A DNA stretch of 64,000 nt from contig NW_004450285.1 in the NCBI RefSeq assembly GCF_000321225.1, positions 4,500,402 through 4,564,401 of the forward strand. The letters run 5' to 3'. The notes below the pieces were generated by a model. It did not search any database. It was given only the letters and a program-made list of their open reading frames with translations, and was not told where the DNA came from. Shown here piece by piece: positions 22,618 to 34,735 of this stretch. Source of the stretch: Odobenus rosmarus divergens (Eukaryota > Chordata > Mammalia > Carnivora > Odobenidae). Numbering within the stretch: the stretch's first letter is position 1; every line of letters begins with the position of its first letter. The position numbers and the translations under genes are program-made.

Positions 22618-23880
22618 GAATAAATAAATAAAATCTATAAAAAAAAAAGAAGAGAGTAAAGAATTTTTTTTGAAAGATAGTGATAGGTGCATAGAGAAAA
22701 TTAAACAGTTAAGGATGTTATTTAAAATTTAAACTGGGGAGTCATGAAAAGCATCTCTAGAAAGATAGGAGTGAAAGGAGTGAGGTCTGTTAGTACTTGA
22801 AGAAAGAACATTTGGGGTATAAGCCTCAGCAAAGGCAAAACCATCAAGCAGAGGCATGCCTACTGTGCTCCAGGAAGTGCAAGATCCATTTGGAAGAATA
22901 GTAAGAAATCATTTTGAGAAGAATTGTGGAAAGGCAAACCATGTGAGAACTTTTTCATAAAGAATCTGGCTTTAATTTGAAATGTAATGGGAGCCATTGG
23001 ACAGTTTTGAGCAGAGTAATGGTGTGATCTGTCTTGAGTTTCGCTAGGATTATCAGGGTTTCCTTGTTGAGAAGGGTAAGGCTAGAGGGAGAGAGTAGGA
23101 GGCTAATGTAATAATCTAGGCAAGAAGTATGGTGCTTGGACTAGATAGACAGCAGTGGAGATGGTAAATGGAAGCGTTCTGGATAGATTTTGAAGATGGA
23201 ATCCCTTGGATTTGATGGACTCAGTTCAGTGCAGCAGAAAAAGAGGGGACCTAAAGATGACTCTTAGATTTTGCCCCAAATGACTGGAAGAATAGACCCA
23301 TCATTAACTGAAGTGGGGAAAATGGAGGGAGAAGCAATTTTAGAGGGAAGATCAAGAGGTCATTTTGAGATGTGTGTGTCACAGACTAATGTAGATGGAA
23401 TTAATTAAATAAGAATTTGGATAGTACAGGCTGGAGAATTTGGCATAATGTTTTTGCCAGGATGATGTTGGTATTTAAAATTCAGTTTGATTGGATAAGA
23501 TCACCAAAGGAGTGATAGTATTAGAAAAGAAAGATGGAGAGATTCTTCTGAGGTATTCTAACTTTGAGAATTAGAGAAAATGAGAAGGAATCAACAAAGG
23601 AGAATGAGGATGAGTGGCCAGGAGAATGAAGTGTCCTGAAAGCTAATTTTAGAATCGTGTATTTTAAGGATGTTAAAGGCTTCTGCTAGGTCAAGTAAGA
23701 TGAGACCTAAGAAAGAGCTGACCATTGGAATTAGAATGAGGAAATCACTATGGTAGGGTGATGAGGGCAGAGTATGATCGTAGTAGGTTTAGGAGAGAAT
23801 AGGGGGAGATGAATTGAAGACATACTTATAAATAACTCAAGGAAATTATTGGATAATTTCTGATTAGAATTTGTGAATCC
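22345..23880 (-). mobile_element. L2 LINE, 1.5 kb antisense, split by a SINE
   Basis: The reverse of the L2 3' end starts at TTGATTGAATGTCTACTAG with CCTCCTGAAGCTTACATTCC, is interrupted by the SINE at 22463-22646, and resumes. Typical antisense ORF2 blocks follow: GGGAGCCATTGGACAGTTTTG, TCTTAGATTTTGCCCCAAAT, ACTGAAGTGGGGAAAATGG, GATAAGATCACCAAAGGAGTG and GCTAGGTCAAGTAAGATGAG. It is the longest L2 in the window. Many stops; no function. Confidence 0.85.
22446..22663 (+). mobile_element. CAN-SINE nested in L2
   Basis: Target duplication AAGAAGAGAGTAAAGAA at 22446-22462 and 22647-22663. The element is 22463-22646, with a pure (CT)n run of about 30 bases at 22583-22610 in its body. It is younger than the L2 it interrupts. 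Confidence 0.97.
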
Positions 23881-25280
23881 TAAGTATAAAGTGTTAATAA
23901 AAAATTAGTTACTAATATTTTTAACTTACTGCAGTGTTTACCTTCAAGTGTATAACTTTCAAAGGAATCATTTTGGGCAGCTTTACTTCCTTTTCAAGGG
24001 TGCTTCCACTGACCAAACTGATTTTGAAACATGTATATTTTTGTGTTCCTTGAACAAAAGAATATTTGAAATAAAAAGAACCTGTAAGATCATCTCTACA
24101 AACTCATTTTGTTAAGTTTTCCCCTCTACTTTCAGATTCCTGTTTACATGGCACTCGTAATTATTGAGGAAGAATTCAAGGGATCAGGTGGTTTTTTAAA
24201 AATTAACATCTTAATAGGGATAAGTGAGTAAAAGGGGGTTTTGAGTGCTTCAATTTCCAATTTCATTCTCATCCTCACCAGTGCATCTTACAACATGGCC
24301 ATTAACACGTTAGAGTTCACAACAGAATTTTCCAGATAACCCACAAATAAATGACCAAAGTGACATTATGGATATCTGGAAATATGGTGGCAGCCATCCC
24401 TATCAGCACTGCTCTGTTCTCAGATTCCCAAGAGCTCTACTGTGTAGATACAAACTGATGATAGAAAGTGGATAAGAAAATATAAAAATACCTTTATTCA
24501 TAACTATGTGTAAATAGGATTAATAATAATTTTCTCATAAGATTCTCTAGTTTTAGTATATATAAAATTAATATCTTTTTGTTTGTCATATTAAACTGCA
24601 ATGATGCAACATGGCTTTAAATTAAGAAACATGCTGTTAAAATTGTATTTGTAAAATGAATAGATGCTTCCTGTTGTTTTCATTCACACCTCCCTCACCC
24701 ATTCTATTTTAGAACAGAACATAGTATCTCTCCTTTTATTTTATTAATTCTTATATATTGCTGTTTTGGATTGTAATATGCATTTTGAAACTAAATTGGG
24801 AGTTGCTAAAAATAGCATTTTAATATCTTTTGCAGTTCCTCAAACATCTGTCAGATGCCTTGTTATACACAGACTTTATGTCAGCTCCATATGTAAGATT
24901 GCTTTTGATTGACATGAAAGATTTTTGTACCTGATTTGAGATCATTTTATTACTATATACAGGCTTTTAAAAAGTCTGGGATTAAATGAATAGTTTTACA
25001 TCTACTTTTAATATTCTTCACACTTTTTTTATATTAGCTGAGGTCTAATGTTTGCATGTAATTAAAAAAATTTGATTAATATGCTTTGCAATTTTGCTTT
25101 TTGTTTTACTATGGATCTGAGGTCCTAAGGGCAGGTTTTTGCTAATACTTCTTTCCAGAGACTTCTCAAAGCCATGGGAAGAGAAATAGAAATTCTTCCA
25201 ATTACTTCAGGTAACTTTTGAAAAGGACAATCTAGTTGGATTTCTTGACGCTTTGTTAGGCTTAAACAGAGTTACATGAC
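23881..25280. other. Unassigned sequence
   Basis: AT-rich. No gene, RNA gene or clear repeat recognised. Confidence 0.35.
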
Positions 25281-25284
25281 TTCA

Positions 25285-25985
25285 CTCTGGCCATAATGGT
25301 GCAGCTTGTACCAGACTTGTCCTTCTGCTGTAACTATAAGGCTAAGCAAAATGTATAACAAGCCAACTATTTTCAAGATCTTTGAGATAAGCGAGAAGCA
25401 TGAGACAAGTCTGTTTGCAAAGCTTGACTGGGGCTCATGCCCTAGTAGAGCAAAGGAAGATGGAGCCCAAGCAAAGCATGGTGGCTTCAGTGAGCAAAGG
25501 AGGCAGATACTAGAGTTTGGGGTGGGGGGCTGAAGTGGCTTGTATTTGTAAGGTACTAGAAAGGAGGGAGCTCTGTAAAAGGGAGCACCTATAAGTGATA
25601 TATTTCAAGCTATTGGCCAAAGGCTAAGGTGTCAACATACAGGGTAAGTCTCTATGTGTCCTAACCAACAGTAGTTGCTGGTAGCCTGAGAGCAGAAGTG
25701 AGATACCAGAGGTTGTTGGAGTGTCAAACTAGCCAGAGTGAAGACAACTTGCAGAGCTCCCCAGGCATTTAGTTGAAACTCCAGAAATGCCACATCTTTG
25801 GAGAAAGGACAACATACTACTCTATGGATAGGATTAAGGACAAACAAGATAGTTTCAGAGAATAAAACCAAGTCTAACATGATTAAAAAGAGCCACCAGT
25901 AATTTGGTACCCACAACAATCTCAGCAGCCTTTAAAGGAGTCAACATAACGCATACTACGTATGATGTCCAACATATAATAAAAA
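25285..25985 (+). repeat. Possible upstream part of an old L1 (L1M/HAL1-like)
   Basis: GCAGCTTGTACCAGACTTGTC, GTAACTATAAGGCTAAGCAAAATG and AACCAACAGTAGTTGC-type sequence precedes and is colinear with the clearer L1 part that follows. The assignment is weak. Confidence 0.35.
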
Positions 25986-27360
25986 ATGACCTAATCTACT
26001 TAAAAAACTCAATTAAAAGGAAAACTCAAAAATGGGCAAAAGGCTTGAACAGACACTTTAAAAAGAATATGCTTGGATGGCCAATCAACACCTAAAAGTA
26101 CACCTAACATAACTGGTCATCAGGAAAATGCAAAATGAAATCACAGTGAAGTACCATTTTATACCAAGTAGAATGATTAAAATTTAAAAGACTGTAAATA
26201 TCAAATTTGGAGGAAACCAGATTGCTCATACATTGCTGGTGATAATTTAAAATGATCTAACTGTACTGGAAAACTGCTGTGTGGTTTCTTATGAAGGAAA
26301 TCATATATCCGTTCTGTAACACAATAGTTATACTTTAGGTAAACATCCAGGAAAAACAAAAATTTATCTCCATATAAATACTGATACACCAATGTTTGTA
26401 AAAGCTTTATTTTAGCCCAGTAGCTAAAATCTGTAATTAAAAAAAAAAACGCCAAACACTTACCAACTAGAGCGTGGATGAACATACTGGTATATTGAAA
26501 CAGTGGAATACTACTCAAGAATTTTAAAAAAATGAACACAAAACCATGGATGAATCTTAAAAACAATATTAGGTAAGTATACTTCCATCTATGAAGGAAT
26601 AGGAGGCTACAGAACTACCTTGTCAGGGTAAATAAACTAAAACAGTTCTTTCTCTATGTCATAGCATAGGACTGTGATTCCTGAGAGAAGGGACATGAAA
26701 AAGGTAAGTCTTCCAAATTAACTCAGCTTTCTGCCTAGAGGCAATTTTCATTCTGTGGTACAGGAAGTGAAAAACCAAACTGAGCTTGGCAGTTTTGCTG
26801 AGTTGAGAGAAAGGTCAAAATTTGTAGAGACCAAGGTGGCTGAAATTTGTGGGGTCAAATATTTGTGGGGGACAGAAGGGAGCTATAGAAAGAAAGACAC
26901 CTCAAAGTCTGCAGAGATCCCCTTAAATGTTTGGCTGCATCTGTGCATGCCTAGGGTACAATTCCAGAGGCCAGGAAAAGAACAACCTCCAGAAAAGAAT
27001 GAATACTAAAGGAAGAAAGTATATAAACTGAACAATTTCACTGAATGGGATTAAGAGTAGATTAGACCCTGCATATAAAAAGATCAGTGAAGAAATCTGT
27101 CAACCTAAAATTCGTAACCCAGAGAAGTATTTTTCAAAGATGAAAGTAAAATATAAATTTTTCTTCAAAGAAAAATAAAGCTGAGAGAATTCACTGGCAG
27201 CCGACTTGCACTACAAGAATTTTTTATTTTTAAAGTTCTCCAAGCAGAGGAAAATAATACCAGATAGAAAGCTGAATCTACACAAGGGCCAGAAGAAGAT
27301 AGAAATGGTAAATATGTAGATAAATAGACTTTTGCATTATTGTAAAAGTATCTTAAAAAA
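25986..27360 (+). mobile_element. Old L1 (L1M) ORF2 end and 3' untranslated region, sense
   Basis: CTCAAAAATGGGCAAAAGGC, TGAACAGACACTTTAAAAAG, CCAATCAACACCTAAAAG and GTGGAATACTACTCAAGAAT are the L1 ORF2 C-terminal coding region, broken by frameshifts. Further on, AGAGAATTCACTGGCAGCCG, CTTGCACTACAAGAAT and AATACCAGATAGAAAGCTGAA belong to L1M 3' sequence. The two parts may be one element or two. Confidence 0.75.
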
Positions 27361-27426
27361 TAATTGATATTTAAAAGCATAAATAATAATGTATAATGAG
27401 GGTTTCTAATGTGTTGTTGAGTTTTT

Positions 27427-27501
27427 AGTATTAGATTTTCATTAATTTTAATTTAGTATTAGAAATTCATTAATTTTTAGTATTAGATTTTCATTAATTT
27501 T
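27427..27501 (+). repeat. Short tandem repeat, three AT-rich units
   Basis: AGTATTAGA...TTCATTAATTTT occurs three times, starting at 27427, 27455 and 27479 (periods 28 and 24), the middle unit with AAATTCATT in place of TTTTCATT. Confidence 0.9.
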
Positions 27502-27772
27502 CTCCTGAGTATTCATACAAGGTATTCTGGCCTAGAGATACAGTTCTTAATTACTCCACAATAAATAATAAAGGTCTTGTCCCAGGCCAAGTCACTCTGG
27601 AGTAACAATGAAAGTAGAGTCATATATCCTACAAAAATAGCTAGACGCTCTATAGATGAGGGATGAAGAAAAAGGAAAAGAGATTCATCCCCATTAGGAG
27701 ATGGGGTATTGGTATGGACAAATCCTCTGTATGATAGCCTTGTGTGGAACTGTACACTTAAGATCTGTGCAT

Positions 27773-28023
27773 TTCATTGCATGCAAATTTCTTTTGTTTT
27801 TAAGATTTTATTTATGTATGCGACACAGAGAGAGAGAGAGAGAGAAAGAGAGTGCACAGGCTCAAGCAGGGGGAGCTACAGAGGGAGAAGGAAAAGCAGG
27901 CTCGCCACTGAGCAGGGAGCCCAGTGCGGGATTCCGTCCCAGGACCCAGGGATCATGACCTGAGCCGAAGGCAGATGCTTAACCAACTGAGCCACCCGCG
28001 CAGCCTTCATTGCATGCACATTT
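27773..28023 (-). mobile_element. CAN-SINE with 18-base target-site duplication
   Basis: TTCATTGCATGCAAATTT (27773-27790) and TTCATTGCATGCACATTT (28006-28023), one mismatch. Full-length reversed SINE between them. Two overlapping open frames here are only SINE sequence. Confidence 0.96.
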
Positions 28024-28394
28024 CATCTTAACAAAAAGTAGCTAGATAACAACAGAAAGCTTTATTTCATCTTTATTTCCAGGTAAATAAGTAATAGGGT
28101 TTTTCATCTGATGGTTCACAAGGAGAATTTATGAAATTATGTAAGAATTTTTTCTTTCACTGTGTAATAAAAGACATCATTATATATTTCACATTTCTGT
28201 TATTGATTCTGTGTCCTTGACTGGCATTTTAAATATTTTCAGGGATTATAGTGTCTCTAACACTATGGTTTATCATAGATTTTTGAACTTTAGCATGACA
28301 AATATGGTCACTGAAATATCAAGTATAATCACAATAACAAAAGTCAGCTTGTTGGTCACTTTGATTAATAGTTTTCCATTGAAGGCCTTGTGGG

Positions 28395-28575
28395 TCAGTG
28401 AGGAGAATGGGGTCTGAAGTCTTGGATTTGACTTTAGATTTCATTATTTTGTAGCAGTATTTTTACTGGGTGAGCTACTTCCCTCGATCTCATTTTGTTA
28501 TCAGTGAAATTGAGGTTATACTACTCATCAAGCTGTTGTGAAGAATACGTGAAACTACAAATACATGTATATCAA
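28395..28575 (+). mobile_element. MIR SINE
   Basis: GGTCTGAAGTCTTGGATTTG, GGTGAGCTACTTCCCTCGATC, TTATCAGTGAAATTGAGG and AGCTGTTGTGAAGAATACGTG match the MIR order. Confidence 0.85.
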
Positions 28576-28845
28576 GCAGAATCAAAATAGCCCTAATGCA
28601 TAAATCAGATTGGAGCCCACTGACGTGTGTTACTGGAAGTTTTATATCCACAGATATTTGTTGAATCTGTGCTTTTCTGTTGGAGTTTAGGTCTTCATCA
28701 CATCCTCTTTACTGTTTGAATAATTAGCTAACTGATTTCTTTATCCCCAGCCTTCTTCTTCCTTGTTGTATCCTTCATCCTGCTTTCAGATAAAAACTGC
28801 ATCATGTGCATTGACATGATGAATGGGTAAAGAGGATGTGATGTG

Positions 28846-29300
28846 TATACACACACACACATACATACATACATACATGCATACATAATGGAATACTACT
28901 CAGCCATCAAAAAATGAAATCTTGCCATTTGCAATGACGTGGATGGAACTAGAGGGTATTATGCTGAGTGGAATAAATCAATCAGAGGAAGACAATATTA
29001 TATGATCTCACTTATATGTAGAATTTAAGAAACAAAACAGAGGATCATAGGGGAAGGAAGGGAAAAATAAAACAAGACAAAATCGGAGAGGGAGACAAAC
29101 CATAAGAGACTCTTAACTAAAAGAAACAAACTGAGGGTGGCTGGAGGGGAGGGGGTGGGGGGATGGGGTAACAGGGTGCTAGACATTAAGGAGGGCATGT
29201 GATGTAATGAGCGCTGGGTGTTATATAAGACTGATGAATTACTGAACTCTCTCCCTGAGACTAATAATACATTATATGTTAATTGAAGTATAAAATGTAT
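28846..29300 (+). mobile_element. L1, 5'-truncated, sense
   Basis: Starts in a (CA)n(CATA)n run, then AATGGAATACTACTCAGCCA, CCATTTGCAATGACGTGGAT and TATATGATCTCACTTATATG (ORF2 C-terminus), followed by the G-rich 3' region (29125-29165) and GTAATGAGCGCTGGGTGTTA, ACTAATAATACATTATATG. About 0.45 kb survives. Confidence 0.93.
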
Positions 29301-29339
29301 ATTGAAAATATACAGTTGTAACCATGACACTTCCATAGT

Positions 29340-29785
29340 AAATGTTTCTTTCTCAATGACTTCTTATTGTGCTCTGGCCGAAGTCTCTACTTCTCATGAT
29401 GAATATGAGCTCAGTTATCCTTCCTTTCTAGCCTTCCCTTCCACTATTCTCTACCCTCCCCCCCTCCACTGAACTGCTTCATGGCATGCTAATTTTTCCC
29501 CTATGTTTTTTTGTAAGATGCTTTAAAAAAAAATCTCTGCCTCCCCTGTTTCTTTTCCACTTGACAAATCCTAAGTATGGTTTAATTCTCAGAACAAAGG
29601 TCATTTCACTGAAGAATTATGTAATCCTCTAGGCAAAAAGTTAAATATGCTTTTATCTATGCCCATTATAACATCTTGTACGTATCTCTTCTAATAGCTG
29701 GTGTTTTGTATCAGGCTTTGCTTATTTATCTGTCCTCATCCTAAGCTCTGAGTAGCATGAGAATGAATCTTCAATTGTACCCTTT
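29340..29785 (+). mobile_element. L2 LINE fragment, sense
   Basis: GACTTCTTATTGTGCTCTGG, TCAGTTATCCTTCCTTTCTAG, CACTTGACAAATCCTAAGTA, GTCATTTCACTGAAGAATTA and CTTATTTATCTGTCCTCATC line up with the end of L2 ORF2 and the 3' region. Confidence 0.75.
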
Positions 29786-30740
29786 TTCAGTAGCACCTAT
29801 ATAATTTCATATTTATAGTATCTATAGCTAGACAATGTATATATCAGATTTTCATTTCATTTAGGTGGTTTGTTTCTGATTAGGGAACTAACCATTTCTG
29901 TTCCTGACACACTTTAAAAACATCTTAGAAGTAATGAAAAATTTATCAGACTCTTAAGTAGAGAAAATATTTGAAAATACACTGATGGAAAAGAAAGATT
30001 TGCTGAGAGTAGGGAATAGGGGAAGATTATTGTTTTAAGTTACTGTATTCTTTCCTTTCCTCAAGTTTTTTTTTGTCTTATTTTTTGTTTGTTTTTGCGT
30101 GTAGAAAGTAATCGGGTAGATTATATCTGGAGGCCAGTTATGTAGACGCCAGCAGACGGTGCTTACCTCAGCCAGAGCAAGTGTTATTTCAGAGGGTGCA
30201 GTAGGAGCCAAGTTATTGAGGGAGAATCTCTGTTGCTGGACAGTTTATGTATACAAAGTTACTGATTTCTTTAAGGAGGATATTTGAGTCCCTAAAATAT
30301 CATTATACTACAATTGCAATGAAAAACTAAACAAACTTTCCAGTGACTCCTCTGTTCTTTAGTCTTACTTTAACAACCTCACATATTTTAAAATCTAGAA
30401 AAAACTAACGTTGTAAGCTTAAACTGGAAAAGTCTCATTTAGAGATGTTTAATACGTATCTAGAGGCCACAGTAGATCTCACTTGGGCCTTTGTCAGACA
30501 GGCCTGGTCAGTCTCACTACTCTTTCCTATTAGGTGTAGACTCATATTCAAAATTCTTCCTAACACAGACCTCCAGGTAGCCGCCATCAACCATTCTCCA
30601 GTGAAAAATTGGAGAAAACCCCCTTGTCATGAAAGGAAATTATAGAGAAGTTAATTATTTCTTTAGCAGTGAATTATATAACTCACTGTTTGCAGTCACT
30701 GTAGAGTTACGGGGTGGGCAGCATACACTGTACTAAACTT
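29786..30740. other. Unassigned sequence
   Basis: No gene recognised. On the minus strand CTGAG/GTAAGC near 30158 looks like a splice donor, but no matching acceptor and frame persuaded me. Confidence 0.35.
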
Positions 30741-30744
30741 GCTG

Positions 30745-30950
30745 ACTCTGGGTCAAGGCTACCTGGTTTCAAGTCTAGCCTGTGCCTATGAGTTGTGTGA
30801 CCTTGAAATTACTTAACTTCATCCACAACATTGGGAATAATAATAGCACCTACCTCTAGGACTGCTGAAGGAACTTTATGAATTAATATCCCTAAATAGA
30901 GGGGAATTATTTCTAAGAGTAAGCACTGAATAAGTGTTAAATAAATTGAC
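30745..30950 (+). mobile_element. MIR SINE
   Basis: CTGACTCTGGGTCAAGGCTAC, GAGTTGTGTGACCTTGAAAT, GGGAATAATAATAGCACCTAC, CTGCTGAAGGAACTTTATGA and AAGTGTTAAATAAATTGAC are clear MIR blocks. Confidence 0.92.
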
Positions 30951-32365
30951 GGATCTAGCTCTTAAGACCTAAGTAATGACTTTCCTGAAGATAACTACCC
31001 TTGGGTTGAAAAACACAGACAAACAACAATAAGACAAGGTGATGGATATTTTTTTCTGTATTACAGAGCTTATGTAAATATATATCTTATGAATATACTT
31101 TAAAATCATTTTGCAAATTTAATTCCAGAGGAGTGTCCTCAGATAGCAGGAATCCAGATATTTTAGTAAAAATGATTAAAGTACTGAAGAGATTAATATT
31201 TAAAAATGACACTTGAAAGCTAAATACTTTTGCAAAGAGCTGCATCTAGTGGGTAAATGAACAAAGGAAATGTTGTGAAGTTGAATTAAGGGAAAACGTC
31301 AAATGTCAGGAAGGAAATACAGCTGGGTAATTTATTGGGCTATGTGGTTGAATCTACTCCTTAAGCAGGAAAGAATCTTCTAGCGTTTAGTAGATATGTT
31401 GTAATGTTGATGGCATGGGAGTAACTTAGAAGTAAGATATTTTCCTTTTCTGTAATGTATTCCCCGGGTCAGGTGCTCAATAAGTATTTGAATGTTTAGC
31501 AACTATTTTTGGAAGGGGCCTCTGAGCTCATATATGGCCATAGTGCAAAAGTAGAGTGATTGAGTGAATTCGGCAGACAGAGTGCTTTGAAAAGGAATTT
31601 GATTTTTTTTTCTAATTCTGTTTGGTTAATTTGGGGTCTCTTAGGAATGGGTCTCTAAAGGAGTTACCATAATTGTTATAAGAATTACAAAATTAAAATT
31701 TAAAATCAGAATGAATCTATATTCATTCTGTTCTGTATAAATAAATAGCTATGAAATGAATTGTAGACATGCTTTATATTGGCAGCCTTCAAGGAGTCTA
31801 AGAAAAGTTTAAATAGAATAGTATGGGAACACTTTTCAGTAATAGAAATTTTGAAGTTTTTGGTCCATGGATGGGATGAGAATTTGATTTTTCAGTGTCA
31901 GTGTTAGGTGCTGGAGCCTATTTGTTAATACACTATTAAAGATTATGCCCCTTTAGACATGCAGTCTTAGCCCCATGATAGATTTATTGATCTGTACTGT
32001 GGTCTTTTGGGGGCACTTGTTTTAATAAATAAACACATATTTCAGAAAGTACATTTTATGATTGATTTTAAAGCATAGGCCAAGTGGCCTTGATCATGGA
32101 TTATTCTGAATTCTAAATGTACATTTCCACATGCATTTGTCATTATTTTCACTAATGGTAGAATTAGCCTTTCTGGGTGGGTTATTTTAATGGACTTAAT
32201 ATATAGTCTTTTAATGTTAGGACTTTTAAGTCCTTAAATCTATTGGCTTTGCTCCTACCTGTGAGTGAGGTTTATCTTTCAGAAGAGAATCAACTCTTCA
32301 ACCTACTAAAGGCTTTAAAAATACTATAAATTACTACCCTAATCGGATCTAAGAATCTGGGTTCC
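30951..32365. other. Unassigned sequence with one short L2-like tail
   Basis: No gene recognised. CAGGTGCTCAATAAGTATTTG at about 31474 resembles an L2 3' tail. The rest is plain AT-rich sequence. Confidence 0.35.
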
Positions 32366-32830
32366 TGTGTTAGTCCCAATCCTCGGAGAAACAAATGCCA
32401 AGACAGCATTAGACACGTAAGAGCTTTCTTAGGGGAAATGCTTGTGGAGGAAAATGGGGAGGGAGGGGAGCTAGGAGAGGCTGGGAGACCATTAGACTGT
32501 GATGCAGTTGTAGCTCTGACCCTGAAGGAGAGAAGGAAAGCCCAAAGACCGGGTGCAAGATGCTGAGACTGCAGTACTGCTCTGCTGAATTTGAGCAAGG
32601 CTGATAGAGAGTCCAGGCGAAAGCTTCCCCATCTCTCAGGAGTAGGCCTGCCTTAGTAGGCTTGCCTTGTGCCATCATTGGCTGGGAGCATCGCTAGAAG
32701 GTGGTCTCAGTGGGAAAGTGGTGATAGGTTTCAGAGTACGATAGCTGGAGCTGTAGGTCAATTATGCTCACCATAGTGGGGATCTGAGAGGCATATATTC
32801 ATGGTCACCATCATCTCTGAGGGTGCAACA
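32366..32830 (-). mobile_element. LTR-like relic (family unresolved), antisense
   Basis: TGTGTTAGTCCCAATCCTCG resembles the reverse of a MaLR-type 3' end (GGACTAACACA), and the far end GGGTGCAACA gives a TG...CA outline of about 465 bases. The body does not match a subfamily I can name. Confidence 0.4.
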
Positions 32831-32904
32831 TCTATTACCAAGGGTTAGACTTATTATTTATGTCTTTTCCCACCTCACCCTTATGAAATCAGGACAACTA
32901 ACAT

Positions 32905-33125
32905 TTGCTAATCAGTTATTGTATATCAGGCACTTTTGTGTATATAATCCTTGTTCACCTTTATGGCAGATATAAATATGTCCATGCTAATGATAAAAAG
33001 TTGAAGCTTGGGGCTCCTTAATAATGGGACCCAGAATGCAGAGTTAATAACGGGAGGGAGGTTTGAATCCAGGTTTCTTAGATTCCAAATTGCCAGCTTT
33101 TGCTGTGAAATTATGCTGCCCATAT
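32905..33125 (-). mobile_element. MIR SINE, antisense
   Basis: TTATTGTATATCAGGCACTTTTG, AGGGAGGTTTGAATCCAGGT and GATTCCAAATTGCCAGCTTTT are the reverse of the MIR core and 5' part. Confidence 0.8.
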
Positions 33126-34628
33126 TCTCATTTGAAGAGGTTCTGGGTTGTAGAAATAAATGTTAAATGACAGATCAGAAATCACAGACATAGTTGGCTT
33201 ACCAAACAGTGACAAAAACAGCATTTATACTGCCATGTCCTATTCAGGCCTGCCCTCTTTGGATCATACCTCTGGCTTTTACTTTCTGTTTTTCGTTAAA
33301 ACTTTTCCGAGAATGGTTTTTCTGAGAATATTGCCCTCTCCTGTTATCAAGGAAGTGATCTCTGCTAATGTGACAATAGGTGCTAATGGGCACACTCCAT
33401 TTCCCAACAAAAGGTTTTTTTAATATCTGAGAGGCTTTTGTACATGAAGAAGCACGTTCATGATTATTAGTACTTTGTTTAATGCTCAGTGTATTAAATA
33501 CATAAATATAATAAAGCATTCAAAATATTTTTAGCTTTTAAAAATAGATTACATATTTTAAGTTCTGTTAAAAAATTAATATATAATTATGAAATTATTA
33601 CCCCTGCTTCATTACCTTAAATAGAAGGCAAAGGACAAACACAGTTATCACTCAGCTAATTACTTTATTTCTGTGCAAACCAATTCTGTGATTTAATCAA
33701 TTTTTCATTAGTTCTCTGCGTATCTTTCTGCATATCATAGCTGTAGTTATTTTGATACCTTTTAAAGGTTTGGTGATAGTACTTTGATATATTTCCAGAG
33801 TTGTAGTCTTCTCAATTGACTCCAAAGAATAAAGGATATCTTCTCTGAACAGTCAGGTTTTGGATTCTTGGTTGGGACCTAGATCTGCCTTGTTTCTCCC
33901 AAGGTGATTCAGAATTGAGCTATTGATTTCAAACTGAGCTTCTTTTTGTATTCTTAAAATTTCACTGTTAGGTCTGAAAAAAATGTCACTTTTTTTTTTT
34001 AAGTTAATACCTTTGACATAGGTTTTAGTTGTTTGCAATCTGTTATCTTCTTTGTTTTGAAGTTATCAACTGTTGTGCCATTTAGTTTTTGTTACATTTT
34101 GTAGGATATTAAGGACTGACTCAGTTGACTTAGTCCTTGTTTATAGCTCATTTATTTCGTTAGTCACTTTGGAACGCATGGTTGAAGCTCTACTTTGTCA
34201 TTGGCCTGATTGTGTTGAATGTCCTTTTTTATTTCACTTGCCTGTTATGTATGACCAACAGAACTGATCAGTCTTCTCTTCTTGGTAAATTCCTACCTTT
34301 TAAAAAAACTGTTTGATTTATTCACTATTACTTTTTCTTCCCGCTTAGGCAGAGAAAAGGAAACACAGGTCCATATTTTAGAAATTTATAATTAACAGAA
34401 TAAATATATCAAATACAAACACATACACATGACCTTGTTAAGGAAAAGTCATCCTAACTTATTTACTTGTATTTTTTTCTACAACTATTTCTCTCTACAA
34501 TTTATATTAATTTTTCTCATTTGAACATCATCATGTACTAAAGTACCTCTGTCCTTTTGTGGATTCATCTTGTTCTAGAACTTATACCAAAAGGTATAAA
34601 TGGTCATTATTTGCTGGAAGAATCACCT
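33126..34628. other. Unassigned sequence
   Basis: Two overlapping opposite frames (33160-33423 plus, 33244-33519 minus) have no recognisable content. No gene or clear repeat seen. Confidence 0.35.
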
Positions 34629-34735
34629 TTTTTTTAAAAAATTTTATTTCTTTATTTAGGGAGTGAGAGACAGTGTGTGTGAGCAGGGGGAGGGGCAGAG
34701 GGAGAGAGAGAATTTCAAGCAGGCTCATGCTTTAC
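34629..34735 (-). mobile_element. CAN-SINE, truncated
   Basis: Reversed A-rich tail and GA-rich body (TTTAAAAAATTTTATTTC, GGGAGTGAGAGACAG, GAGCAGGGGGAGGGGCAGAG) end at about CAAGCAGGCTCATG. The tRNA-derived head is missing and no target duplication is visible, so the element was 5'-truncated or later deleted. Confidence 0.85.

Noticed and set aside
26201..26566. 121-codon minus-strand frame
   Set aside because: It is antisense to an old L1 ORF2 end.
27701..27963. Two overlapping plus-strand frames of about 85 codons
   Set aside because: The C-terminal halves are read from the GA-rich body of a reversed CAN-SINE; the same kind of frame appears in several other SINE copies.
30120..30240. Minus-strand donor-like CTGAG/GTAAGC
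   Set aside because: No convincing acceptor and no recognisable coding content upstream.
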